Positions 5,975 through 13,482 of a stretch of DNA of 28,158 nt are shown here, one piece after another; the first letter of the stretch is position 1; each line of letters begins with the position of its first letter. Below the pieces are notes generated by a model. That model made no database searches. It saw only the letters and a program-made list of their open reading frames with translations, and was not told where the DNA came from. A program made the translations under genes and the position numbers. Origin of the DNA: Coriobacteriales bacterium. Its GTDB lineage: Bacteria > Actinomycetota > Coriobacteriia > Coriobacteriales > UBA8131. The DNA lies in the NCBI GenBank assembly GCA_031268525.1, contig JAIRXA010000076.1:1-28158 (forward strand), in the 5' to 3' direction.

Positions 5975-7666
5975 TCAGTCAGTTTCCGACAGGTTCTCAG
6001 CAATCTGCCGGGATTCGGAAACGATGGCTGGGTCAAAGCCAAGGAGCTCAAGCAGCTTGATTGCGGTGCGACTTCTTGCACTGCCCGCTCTGAGCTGATA
6101 ATCAAAATCAATATCGTCGATTCCGATGGTTTCCTCAAAATGATACGGATCAAATGAGGCTCCCAGCAGGCCGACAAGTTCAAGATCATGGGTAGCGGCA
6201 AGAACGAGACTGTTCGTTTCAGCCAGCGAGTGAAGGATCGCCGCCGACGCTGCGACGCGCTCGATTGTGTTGGTTCCGCGAAGTATCTCATCGACAAGAC
6301 AGAGAGATGGCCGAGCGGCAGCGGCATCTACAAGGCGCTTCAGGGCACGCGTTTCGGCTATAAAATAGCTCTCTCCAGACAGAACGCTATCGTGGGCGGC
6401 CATGGCGCTGACGACCAGTCGAGGGCTCATGCTGAGGCTCTGCGCGGTACACGTGTTGATTGTCTGCGCAAGAATGGCATTGATACCCACGGCCTTGATG
6501 AAGGTCGATTTACCTGAAGCGTTGGAGCCCGTGATCAAGCTGGCGCGCTTCAGGTCGATATCATTCGGCACGGCTGCATTCAACAAAGGGTGATACAGCC
6601 CTGCCGCCTGAAACCAGCAGTCCTCATCTCGTGTGGGTAGAGAGTAGTATGGGAGGCTCTTCCTGAAGCTGAGAATGGAAACCGCGGCGTCAATCGCTCC
6701 AAAGCCTCTGCAAAGCTGATGGAGTTTATCGACATCATGTTTGACGGCACGCATCGCGCGATTGTAATTGCGGATACGCGCAAGAGAGGCTATCTCGTAG
6801 AACTCCTTGAAGACAGCGAGTTCCGAATACCAGATACTTCGCTGCACGGCGCCCGAAATTGCTCCACCTACTCGTACGAATACCGGATAGGACTCGGCAA
6901 GATCGACAACCAGTGGGTTTTGAGCCACTTCCCTGCCTGCATCAGATCCCTGAAAAAGAGAGAGCATCCTCTTCGTGCCCCAAAGAACCGTCGTAAGGTA
7001 CCGCATTGCACTGTGGTCCCGTGCGGTTTTCAACTCTGCGCGATAATGAATGATCCCATTGACAAGCAGGCTCACAAGAAGCCCGACGAGTCCCAGCCAT
7101 TGATGGAAGACGAAGACAAACGCCATGATCATGGGGACAAACGCGAGCGCCCTACACAGGTACTGAAAGGACGGGGCGATGGGATTTTGGCTGTCGGCAA
7201 GCGTGCTCAATCCATTGTTGGGAGCCTTCCCGGTCTTATCCAGCAGGAATTGAAGCTCCAGGCGTTGTGCAGGGTGTTCGTCGAGCCACGCGATCATGTT
7301 TTCCAATACGGATGTATCGGCGCTCGTTGCATTGAGTGCGTGCAGGCGTTGGTACAGCCATTCATCCCCAAGCGAGCTGCGACAGGAATCAATGCGAGAA
7401 AAAACCGAGCCCATTTCCAGGTCGTCCCATGTCTGTTGGTCAACAAAGTCAAGCTGTGTCTTTCGCGCGAGAAGCCACAGCCAATAAGAAGACGAATCGC
7501 TTTCCGCAGTGAGCTGCTCGGGTGCTTTGCCAAACGATTCCTCAAGCTTTTGACGCAAGCGCCTGTCAGCTCGTCGACTGCTCACAATCACGGCCGAAAC
7601 GACAATGACGACAGCGGCCACAGCGCAGATGATGAGAAAGATATCCATTGATGACAAGAGGGGCAT
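5975..7666 (-). CDS. Membrane-anchored MutS-family ATPase
   Basis: 563 aa. Residues 7-28 are a TM segment followed by a basic stretch (SSRRADRRLRQK). Residues 165-205 contain one or two more hydrophobic segments. The C-terminal third is the MutS ATPase domain V: Walker A GSNASGKST (380-388), Walker B LCLVDE (455-460) followed by LRGTNTIER, and a conserved THD segment. The mismatch-binding and Smr domains of MutS1 and MutS2 are absent. This architecture matches the 'MutS family DNA mismatch repair' proteins annotated in many Gram-positives, whose function is not established. A TATAAT sits 8 nt before the ATG (7675-7680), so the mRNA may be leaderless. No Shine-Dalgarno is seen before this ATG or the one at 7648. 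Confidence 0.8.
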   Translation of the reverse strand: MPLLSSMDIFLIICAVAAVVIVVSAVIVSSRRADRRLRQKLEESFGKAPEQLTAESDSSSYWLWLLARKTQLDFVDQQTWDDLEMGSVFSRIDSCRSSLGDEWLYQRLHALNATSADTSVLENMIAWLDEHPAQRLELQFLLDKTGKAPNNGLSTLADSQNPIAPSFQYLCRALAFVPMIMAFVFVFHQWLGLVGLLVSLLVNGIIHYRAELKTARDHSAMRYLTTVLWGTKRMLSLFQGSDAGREVAQNPLVVDLAESYPVFVRVGGAISGAVQRSIWYSELAVFKEFYEIASLARIRNYNRAMRAVKHDVDKLHQLCRGFGAIDAAVSILSFRKSLPYYSLPTRDEDCWFQAAGLYHPLLNAAVPNDIDLKRASLITGSNASGKSTFIKAVGINAILAQTINTCTAQSLSMSPRLVVSAMAAHDSVLSGESYFIAETRALKRLVDAAAARPSLCLVDEILRGTNTIERVAASAAILHSLAETNSLVLAATHDLELVGLLGASFDPYHFEETIGIDDIDFDYQLRAGSARSRTAIKLLELLGFDPAIVSESRQIAENLSETD

Positions 7667-7674
7667 AATGAAGA

Positions 7675-7680
7675 ATTATA
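7675..7680 (-). promoter_or_regulatory. -10 element placing transcription start near the MutS-like ATG
   Basis: TATAAT on the minus strand ends 8 nt before the ATG at 7666, which would put +1 at or within two bases of the start codon. No matching -35 was found at 17 bp. Confidence 0.35.
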
Positions 7681-7739
7681 AGCCAAAACTCAGCGCAGCT
7701 CTGCTGAAGCGGGGTTTTACGCTCGGCCCCATGTCTTGC

Positions 7740-7753
7740 TTCGAATCCCGTTG
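7740..7753 (+). repeat. Inverted partial copy of the tRNA-Glu T-arm
   Basis: TTCGAATCCCGTTG occurs here on the plus strand and again, on the minus strand, in the tRNA-Glu T-arm (7809-7822). The 14-bp match is perfect and then stops. It could be a remnant of an integration event or of a second tRNA copy, or chance. Confidence 0.6.
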
Positions 7754-7770
7754 AATTGTTCTCATATTGA

Positions 7771-7792
7771 AAAAGGCCCCGCAGGGCCTTTT
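7771..7792 (-). terminator. Terminator of tRNA-Glu
   Basis: AAAAGGCCC and GGGCCTTTT form a perfect 9-bp stem around a 4-nt loop just beyond the tRNA 3' end. The A/T-rich flanks make it work in either direction. Confidence 0.8.
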
Positions 7793-7799
7793 GATTTGT

Positions 7800-7875
7800 T
7801 GGTACCCCCAACGGGATTCGAACCCGTGACCTCCACCTTGAAAGGGTGGCGTCCTAACCGCTAGACTATGGGGGC
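7800..7875 (-). tRNA. tRNA-Glu (anticodon TTC)
   Basis: 76 nt including an encoded CCA end. The acceptor stem pairs GCCCCCA with the matching 3' strand. The D-arm carries AGTCTAGCGGTTAGGA, the anticodon stem CCACC/GGTGG encloses CTTTCAA with anticodon TTC, and the T-arm is CGGGTTCGAATCCCG. It is read on the minus strand with a strong terminator after it. No integrase is seen nearby. Confidence 0.97.
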
Positions 7876-7880
7876 TTGCA

Positions 7881-7902
7881 ATCTGCGACTGGCATCGCAG
7901 AT
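7881..7902. repeat. Perfect 8-bp inverted repeat upstream of tRNA-Glu
   Basis: ATCTGCGA and TCGCAGAT flank a 6-nt loop between the tRNA 5' end and the aminopeptidase start. It could be an RNA hairpin in the tRNA precursor or an operator. A TAGAAT-like -10 for the tRNA lies just beyond (7915-7920, minus strand). Confidence 0.6.
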
Positions 7903-7963
7903 ATGCAAAGCGCTATTCTATCACAAGCTGGTTCAGCTATCCGCCAGATCAAGGAGGCTTCTT

Positions 7964-9220
7964 ATGAGCACCGATGAACCATCAACCGAGCTCACCTTAC
8001 AGCTCGAGCGCTATGCACATCTCGTTGTAAGCAGTGGAGTTGCTCTGCAGCCCGGTCAGGATCTCTACATTTCCATCTCGACTGACTGTCTGCCCTTCGC
8101 ACGCATCCTGACCGCAGAGGCGTATCGAGCCGGAGCGCGGCGCGTCACCGTACGCCTCGCCGACGAAGCGATCACGCGTCTGACCTACGACAACTGCCCG
8201 GTGGAAGTCTTTGAGGTCTTTCCCGAATGGCTCGCGCTGATGAACAACTCCATCGCCCGCGACGGCGCAGCCATTCTGATCGTCGACAGTGGAGACCCCA
8301 AGGCGCTGACGGGCGTGGACCCGATGAAACTCGTCGCCAATACACGTGCCGCCCATGTTGCCTGTAAGGAGTTCTATGACGCCCAGGATTCCGGCCGTCT
8401 GGTCTGGTGCATCATCGGGGCTGCCTCTCCCGCCTGGGCACGGCATGTCTTCAGCGATCTGCCCGCCGATGAGGCTCTGGCACGTCTGTGGCAGGCGATT
8501 TTCGCCACCATTCGCCTCAACACACCCGACCCCATCGAGGCCTGGCGCCAACACCAACAAAGTTTCACCAGGCGCATCGCCTGGCTGGCTGAGCAGGGTT
8601 TTGACCGCCTGCATTACCGTAACGCTCTGGGCACCGACCTGACCATCGGCCTGAACACCGCCGGTATCTGGAAAGGCGGCGGAGATGCGCTCATCCCGAG
8701 TGGGCGTTGGTACTTCCCCAACATGCCAACCGAGGAAATATTCACCTCACCCGACCGTCTGCGAACCAATGGCGTCGTTTACGCCAGCATGCCACTGGTA
8801 CACAACGGCTCAATCATCGAGGGTTTCTCGCTGACCTTTGCCGATGGCAGGGTCACAGACTGCGCCGCAGAAAAGGGCCTTGAGGTTTTGCGATCGATCA
8901 TCGCCACCGACGAAGGGGCCGCACACCTCGGCGAGGTCGCACTCGTGCCTTGGACCTCTCCGATTCGCGAATCGGGATTGCTGTTCTTCAGCACATTGTA
9001 CGACGAGAATGCCTCCTGCCATCTGGCACTGGGTACCGGCTTCCCCGATTGTCTGGAGGGCGGCACCGAGATGAGTGAGGAGGAGTATACTGCGGCTGGC
9101 GTGAACAAAAGTGCCACACATGTTGACTTCATGGTCGGTACTGCCGATCTCGAGATTCTGGGGATCAGAGCCGATGGTACCGAGCGTGCGATCTTTTCAA
9201 AAGGCGAATGGGCCTTTTAG
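7964..9220 (+). CDS. M29 family (AmpS-type) aminopeptidase
   Basis: 418 aa from ATG 7964, chosen for the AAGGAGG 6-8 nt upstream. The N-terminus (LERYAHLVVSSGVALQPGQ) is the typical opening of thermophilic-type M29 metallo-aminopeptidases. The metal-binding part is visible: the NMPTEEIFTSPD motif, the ENASCHLALG segment and a terminal HVDFMVG. The family is cytosolic, uses a dinuclear metal site and removes N-terminal residues from peptides; length is normal. It stands alone: the tRNA diverges upstream and a hairpin overlapping its stop codon may terminate it. Confidence 0.93.
   Translation: MSTDEPSTELTLQLERYAHLVVSSGVALQPGQDLYISISTDCLPFARILTAEAYRAGARRVTVRLADEAITRLTYDNCPVEVFEVFPEWLALMNNSIARDGAAILIVDSGDPKALTGVDPMKLVANTRAAHVACKEFYDAQDSGRLVWCIIGAASPAWARHVFSDLPADEALARLWQAIFATIRLNTPDPIEAWRQHQQSFTRRIAWLAEQGFDRLHYRNALGTDLTIGLNTAGIWKGGGDALIPSGRWYFPNMPTEEIFTSPDRLRTNGVVYASMPLVHNGSIIEGFSLTFADGRVTDCAAEKGLEVLRSIIATDEGAAHLGEVALVPWTSPIRESGLLFFSTLYDENASCHLALGTGFPDCLEGGTEMSEEEYTAAGVNKSATHVDFMVGTADLEILGIRADGTERAIFSKGEWAF
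9199..9218 (+). terminator. Candidate terminator overlapping the aminopeptidase stop codon
   Basis: AAAAGGC and GCCTTTT pair perfectly around a 6-nt loop; the TTTT run continues into the TAG stop. The stem is short, so this is a moderate call. Confidence 0.45.
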
Positions 9221-9422
9221 GGCTCTCACATGCGGGCGCTCTTCATAAAAGAGTGGCGCTGAAGATAGATTGAAGATATGGTCGGGTTTTCCATGATATC
9301 TGTGGCGGAGAGTCGCGTAAAGATTTAGAATGTTGTATTGTTTACCTACCAGTATTCTGTTATCAGTAGTTGTATAGAGCGCAAGGCAAAAGACTACTTG
9401 AGAGCGAGGATTTAGACCGAAT

Positions 9423-10565
9423 ATGGCAGCCAGCGAATCAAAACGCATCATCTTGACTGTCGATGATGACCCGATTATCCTCAATGCGATTCTTGAGGCC
9501 CTGAAGCAGGATTATGCTATTCGACCCTTCACCTCGGGTAAAACTGCTCTTGATTACCTTGAGAACAACCCTGCCGACCTTATTCTGCTCGATCACAATA
9601 TGCCCGAGATGACCGGGCTTGAGGTCTTGGAGAAACTACAGGAAAACCCAAAGACGAAGAATATCCCCGTCATTTTCCTGACCGGATCGGTCGTCGGCGA
9701 AGACGAAGTCCGCGCGCTGGAAATCGGTGCGATGGATTATCTACTCAAACCCTTCAAGCCGCGCTCACTGTTGACACGCGTACGTCTTCAACTTGAGCTT
9801 TTTGGCCACCGCAACCACCTCGAGGAACTCGTCAACGAAAAGACCAGCGAACTACAGCAGGCAAACGTGAGGCTCGCTCAACGCGACCAGGTTACCCTCG
9901 ACCTGCTCGCCAAGGCTTCCGATATGCGCGACCACGACACGGGTACACACATTAAACGTGTTGGACTGTTTTGTAAGGTCATCGTCGACGATTTGCTGGA
10001 TCATGACCACGAGGGTTATGCCATCTCAGAGCAGTACGGCAACGACATCATCGAGGGTTGTAAGCTCCACGACCTCGGTAAGTTAGCGATGCCCGACCAT
10101 GTGCTTCTCAAGCCGGGACGCCTGACTGAGGAGGAGTTCTCCATCATCAAGACTCACCCGGTCTATGGCGCCGAGATGTTGGATGGCGCTATCGACCGAA
10201 TGGGTGAGGACTCGATGCTGACCGTGGCCCTGGAAATCGCTCGCGGACACCATGAGAAATGGAACGGGAGCGGTTATCCTGATGGCGTCAAGGGTTTCGA
10301 TATCCCCCTGAGCGCCCGCATCACTGCTGTTGCTGATGTCTTTGATGCGTTGACCTCGGTGCGCCCCTACAAGGCAGCTTGGACTCCCCAAGAGGCCTTT
10401 GCCATTATCTATAAGGATTCCAATTCGCATTTTGACCCCTACCTCGCCGAAATTGTTCAACGGCATGAATCAGAATTCACCGAAATCGTCGTGAATAATC
10501 GCGAGGAAGACCCCCCCCCCCCCCGAATGAAACTGAGTGAAAGCAGAGCCAATCATGACAGTTGA
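9423..10565 (+). CDS. REC/HD-GYP response regulator (c-di-GMP phosphodiesterase)
   Basis: 380 aa. Residues 8-125 are a receiver domain: acidic VDDDP at 13-17, phospho-acceptor Asp57 (LLDHNMPEMTG), Thr87, and Lys109 in LLKPF. A helical linker rich in Glu and Gln (130-155) leads to an HD-GYP domain with HDLGK (His216, Asp217), the paired histidines in GHHEKW (276-277) and GYP at 284-286. All catalytic motifs are present, so it should hydrolyse c-di-GMP in the cytosol under control of a partner kinase that is not in this window. The C-terminus runs through a 14-C tract encoding four prolines and ends inside the following HPt gene, overlapping its start by 11 nt. Both products probably belong to one phosphorelay. 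Confidence 0.93.
   Translation: MAASESKRIILTVDDDPIILNAILEALKQDYAIRPFTSGKTALDYLENNPADLILLDHNMPEMTGLEVLEKLQENPKTKNIPVIFLTGSVVGEDEVRALEIGAMDYLLKPFKPRSLLTRVRLQLELFGHRNHLEELVNEKTSELQQANVRLAQRDQVTLDLLAKASDMRDHDTGTHIKRVGLFCKVIVDDLLDHDHEGYAISEQYGNDIIEGCKLHDLGKLAMPDHVLLKPGRLTEEEFSIIKTHPVYGAEMLDGAIDRMGEDSMLTVALEIARGHHEKWNGSGYPDGVKGFDIPLSARITAVADVFDALTSVRPYKAAWTPQEAFAIIYKDSNSHFDPYLAEIVQRHESEFTEIVVNNREEDPPPPRMKLSESRANHDS
10511..10524 (+). repeat. Homopolymer of 14 C near the end of the HD-GYP gene
   Basis: A run of 14 C encodes part of the tail of the HD-GYP protein. With 14 C the frame stops at 10563, inside the HPt gene. With 13 it would stop at 10528-10530, and with 15 at 10538-10540, so length changes the tail and removes the overlap with the next gene. 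Homopolymers this long are also sequencing-error prone. Confidence 0.9.
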
Positions 10566-11169
10566 CATTGATCAGATACTGAACGCAAACCCCATCCCCG
10601 GTGTCGACTACACGGATGGGCTGAAGCGCTTTGCCAACAACGGGTCTATCTACCTCCGTATCGTGAAATCCTTTGTCACAAACACCCCCAAGACGCTCGA
10701 TGAACTCGCAGCGGTAAGCCCCGAAACCCTGCCGGAGTATGCCGTGCAGGTACATGGGCTGAAGGGCAGCTGTTATGGAATATCGGCTACGGTTATCGGC
10801 GACGAGGCAAGAGCCCTGGAGGTGGCTGCAAAAATCTCTGATTGGGCGGAGGTCGAGCGCGACAACCCAACGCTGCTTGAACATGCCCACGAACTCATCG
10901 AACAGCTCCAGAGGCTCCTCGATACAGTGGCAGCTGCCGAACACCAGGGCAACGGCAAGCCGAGCGCTGCAACGCCTGATCCGACCCTCATTCACAGGCT
11001 TTTGAACGCCACTCTTGATTTCGATGCCGACGGCATGCAGAAGGCCCTCGATGAGCTGGATAGGTTCGTCTACACAAGTGACCCGAAAGCCATCGACTAC
11101 CTGCGCGAGCAGACGACGAACTTCCGCTATGATCTGGTGGAGGAGAAGGCCCGCGAGCTGCTGTCTTGA
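10555..11169 (+). CDS. Histidine phosphotransfer (HPt) domain protein
   Basis: 204 aa from ATG 10555. A GTG at 10537 is also in frame. The HPt motif VHGLKGSCYGI carries the phospho-accepting His67, in a predicted four-helix bundle (residues 20-130), followed by a second helical domain after a proline/alanine-rich linker. HPt proteins relay phosphate between hybrid kinases and response regulators. The preceding REC/HD-GYP gene overlaps its start, and no good Shine-Dalgarno precedes the ATG, so its translation probably depends on coupling. No kinase gene lies next to the pair, so the phosphate donor must be encoded elsewhere. Confidence 0.85.
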   Translation: MTVDIDQILNANPIPGVDYTDGLKRFANNGSIYLRIVKSFVTNTPKTLDELAAVSPETLPEYAVQVHGLKGSCYGISATVIGDEARALEVAAKISDWAEVERDNPTLLEHAHELIEQLQRLLDTVAAAEHQGNGKPSAATPDPTLIHRLLNATLDFDADGMQKALDELDRFVYTSDPKAIDYLREQTTNFRYDLVEEKARELLS

Positions 11170-11239
11170 TAGACCGCCTGTAGAGCACGGTTATTTGCAG
11201 AACGGTCTAACTGGTACCCTCTAAAATCAAAGACAGTCC

Positions 11240-11300
11240 CCCTGTGCGCCTCCGGGGCTTAAGACAGATTTACTCACCGTCTGACGCACAGGGTTTCTTT
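11240..11300. terminator. Bidirectional terminator-like inverted repeat
   Basis: CCCTGTGCG (11240-11248) pairs perfectly with CGCACAGGG (11285-11293), enclosing a 36-nt internal region with a small AGAC/GTCT stem, and followed by TTTCTTTT on the plus strand. It lies between the convergent HPt and flavoprotein genes. The long loop makes it an unusual terminator. Confidence 0.5.
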
Positions 11301-11310
11301 TGAGTTCCCT

Positions 11311-12993
11311 TTACTTGACTTCGACATCCATTGCCGTGCGACCAGCTACCCAGCCCATTGTGCATGAGCTTCCAACGGGAGCACCGCCGCCGGGGTATGA
11401 CGGACCAAAGGGCGATCCAGCAGTGCCGCCGCAGGCGAAGAGCCGGGGGATTGGGTTGCCAAACACATCCAGAACCTGCGCCTTGCTATTGGTCTTCAGC
11501 CCACCAATGGTCCCAAGCATGGCAGGATAGATACGCGTGCCGTAAAAAGGCGGGGTTTCAACGGGGCCGAGGCTGGGATTTGCCAAGTCGGTGCGAGTGC
11601 CCGAGGCATCACCGCGGTTTGTGCCCTCACCGCGATGCCAGATTGGGTCGATTCCCGCTTTGGCATTGGGATTGAAGACGGCCAGAGTGGCATTGAGGCC
11701 ATCAATGTCGATACCAAATACATCGGCCAGTTCCTCGAGCGTGTCTGCCTTTGCCACAAAGGGAGGTATTTCGCCCACCTCATAGCCCTTGAATGCATAG
11801 TACTGGACAAAGGTCGAATCGCAGATGAAGTAGGCGGGGACATTCATGGGTTGTAGCGTATAGGTTGACCAGGCAGCCCACATCGCGTGCAGGTTTCCAT
11901 AGGAAGAAGCCTCATCGCCCATACGCTCGCCCCGACTGTTGACCATGAGGCTGTTCGGCTTGCCGGTCGTGCCGCCTATGTTCATGAAAGCCTGCGTTTG
12001 ATCGTTGATCATGCTGCCGTCTTCCTTCGGCTCTCCTTCGGGGAGCCAGCCTGCGGCGGGGTTGACGCCTATCATATTGGCAAGGGCGGCACCGACCCCC
12101 ATACCCATCTTGTGTCCATCACCCGTGTTGGTGGGCACTGCGCAGGAAATGGCATAGGGGACCGACAGGTAAGCTCTGCACATATCGCCGTCATAGTCAA
12201 AGCCGCCGGTGCCGAGGATCACGCCCTTGTTGACGCCGATCTTGATCTCAGTACCACTGGAATCTTCTGCCAGAACACCGACAACCTCACCAAGATCATT
12301 CTTGTAGAGCATCTTACCGGCGGTCATCATCATGACCTCAATGTCGTTCTGCTCGCAAAGAAAACGAATGCACTTGAACTCAGAGCCACCAGCATAGCGA
12401 ATATGTTCGATGGTTTCCCCTGTGACATTCTTTACGGTCGTAACATCGTCGATGGTGATCATGCGGCCTACCCGAAAGCCGGGGATATGGTCGGGGGCGT
12501 AATCGGGGTACTCACCCAAACCAAAGTTCCATACATAGTTGTACTTCTCCATGGTCCACGCGATAAAGTCCAGGCTGTTGTCGACATAGGAAGCCTGCAG
12601 TTCAGGCGAAGACTTATTATTGGCAAGCCAGCTGATGTAGGCCAATGCATCATTGCGATTGTCCTCGTAGCCTGCTTCTGCCATGACGTGATTGCAGGGC
12701 GTCCAGTGCCCGCCACCCGAAAACGAGGTCGTACCGCCAAATATATCACCTTTCTCGATAATCATGACGCTGGCGGCACCAGCCTCTTTGGCAGCCAGGG
12801 CACCATAGGCGGCGCCACTCGATCCAACGGCCAACACATCAACCACTTTGTCCCATGCAATGGCCTCGCTGTCTGCACCGCCAGAGCCGCTACTGTCTGA
12901 TTGCGGCGAACAGGCAGTCAGAGCAATCGAGCCTCCAAGCGCTGCCGCACCTGCCAAAAAACCACGCCGCGAAAGATTCTCTGCCTTTGCCAT
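11311..12993 (-). CDS. Tat-exported FAD-dependent oxidoreductase (fumarate reductase / ketosteroid dehydrogenase-like)
   Basis: 560 aa. A Tat signal with SRRGFLAG at 8-15 is followed by a lipobox LTAC (Cys28), so the protein is probably an exported lipoprotein. The FAD-binding Rossmann region reads DVLAVGSSGAAYGALAAKEAG, followed by GGTTSFSGGGHWTPCNH, a block shared with 3-ketosteroid dehydrogenase-type FAD_binding_2 enzymes. The C-terminal flavin-closing region has GGLKTNSKAQVLD and SYPGGGAPVGSSCTMGW. A GTRTDLANPSLG loop may supply the active-site arginine of fumarate reductase-like members. The substrate cannot be told. In Coriobacteriia this family is greatly expanded and acts on organic electron acceptors such as drugs, steroids and catechols. 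GGAGAGGAA precedes the ATG. Two dyad sites upstream and a neighbouring LuxR gene suggest induction. Confidence 0.85.
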   Translation of the reverse strand: MAKAENLSRRGFLAGAAALGGSIALTACSPQSDSSGSGGADSEAIAWDKVVDVLAVGSSGAAYGALAAKEAGAASVMIIEKGDIFGGTTSFSGGGHWTPCNHVMAEAGYEDNRNDALAYISWLANNKSSPELQASYVDNSLDFIAWTMEKYNYVWNFGLGEYPDYAPDHIPGFRVGRMITIDDVTTVKNVTGETIEHIRYAGGSEFKCIRFLCEQNDIEVMMMTAGKMLYKNDLGEVVGVLAEDSSGTEIKIGVNKGVILGTGGFDYDGDMCRAYLSVPYAISCAVPTNTGDGHKMGMGVGAALANMIGVNPAAGWLPEGEPKEDGSMINDQTQAFMNIGGTTGKPNSLMVNSRGERMGDEASSYGNLHAMWAAWSTYTLQPMNVPAYFICDSTFVQYYAFKGYEVGEIPPFVAKADTLEELADVFGIDIDGLNATLAVFNPNAKAGIDPIWHRGEGTNRGDASGTRTDLANPSLGPVETPPFYGTRIYPAMLGTIGGLKTNSKAQVLDVFGNPIPRLFACGGTAGSPFGPSYPGGGAPVGSSCTMGWVAGRTAMDVEVK

Positions 12994-13219
12994 AGAAATT
13001 CCTCTCCCTTACATTATGAGCAGTCACACCGTTGTGACCTGTCTCCTGGGCCGGAACGTCCATAAGACTCCCTCCTGCTCGCACGCTGTCTGGTGCACAC
13101 TGCCTACGCTGATTCCTGCACTCAGACGGGATAGTTTTCCGGCGTACCCAAGCTTGGAGAAAATCCATTCTTTCAGTTGCACTTTCAAGCTACTTCAGCT
13201 GCACATCCAGCTATGGCTT

Positions 13220-13245
13220 TCGTCAAAAGGTGTACTTTTTGATAG
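13220..13245. promoter_or_regulatory. Operator-like dyad, promoter-proximal copy
   Basis: TCGTCAAAA, 8-bp spacer, TTTTGATAG. Same arm sequence and spacer length as the distal copy; the left arm has two mismatches. The centre lies about 240 bp upstream of the flavoprotein ATG. Confidence 0.6.
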
Positions 13246-13380
13246 TCATCAAAACACAGAAACACTCGGAAACCTTTTTACGGCAGGTTTATACAAAACA
13301 TAAGGTAAACAGCATAGGGCGACCATGAGCATATTGTTGTGGATAGTGAGTAACCAGTCGATTATGTGCTAAAATCTCTA

Positions 13381-13406
13381 CTATCAAAAAGTACAGCTTT
13401 TGATAG
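13381..13406. promoter_or_regulatory. Operator-like dyad, distal copy
   Basis: CTATCAAAA, 8-bp spacer AGTACAGC, TTTTGATAG: a perfect 9+9 inverted repeat. In addition, a 16-bp stretch at 13380-13395 is the exact reverse complement of 13231-13246, so the two sites face each other across about 160 bp. Confidence 0.7.
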
Positions 13407-13482
13407 CGTATTGGTATGTGCGAGTAAGTCGCATTTTTCTCTCAACCGTCTGTAAACAAGGTGGACTTTTGGAAGAGCGGAT

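Larger units (their letters stand above)
12994..13482. promoter_or_regulatory. 489-bp regulatory gap upstream of the first flavoprotein
   Basis: No convincing gene on either strand. It holds two matching dyad sites (13220-13245 and 13381-13406) and AT-rich flanks. I see no consensus -35/-10 pair facing the flavoprotein, consistent with an activator-dependent promoter. Confidence 0.6.

Noticed and set aside
6719..7651. 310-codon plus-strand open frame opposite the MutS-like gene
   Set aside because: It is fully antisense to a gene with clear ATPase motifs, has no ribosome site and no family-like segment.
9221..9422. Hairpin near 9236-9260 after the aminopeptidase as a terminator
   Set aside because: The stem is interrupted and no T-run follows; the hairpin overlapping the stop codon is the better candidate.
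11887..12900. 337-codon plus-strand open frame opposite the first flavoprotein
   Set aside because: Antisense to a strongly supported flavoprotein and His/Ile/Val-rich in the way GC-biased antisense frames are.
12848..13303. 151-codon plus-strand frame across the regulatory gap
   Set aside because: It begins inside the flavoprotein signal peptide region, has no ribosome site, and runs through the dyad operators.
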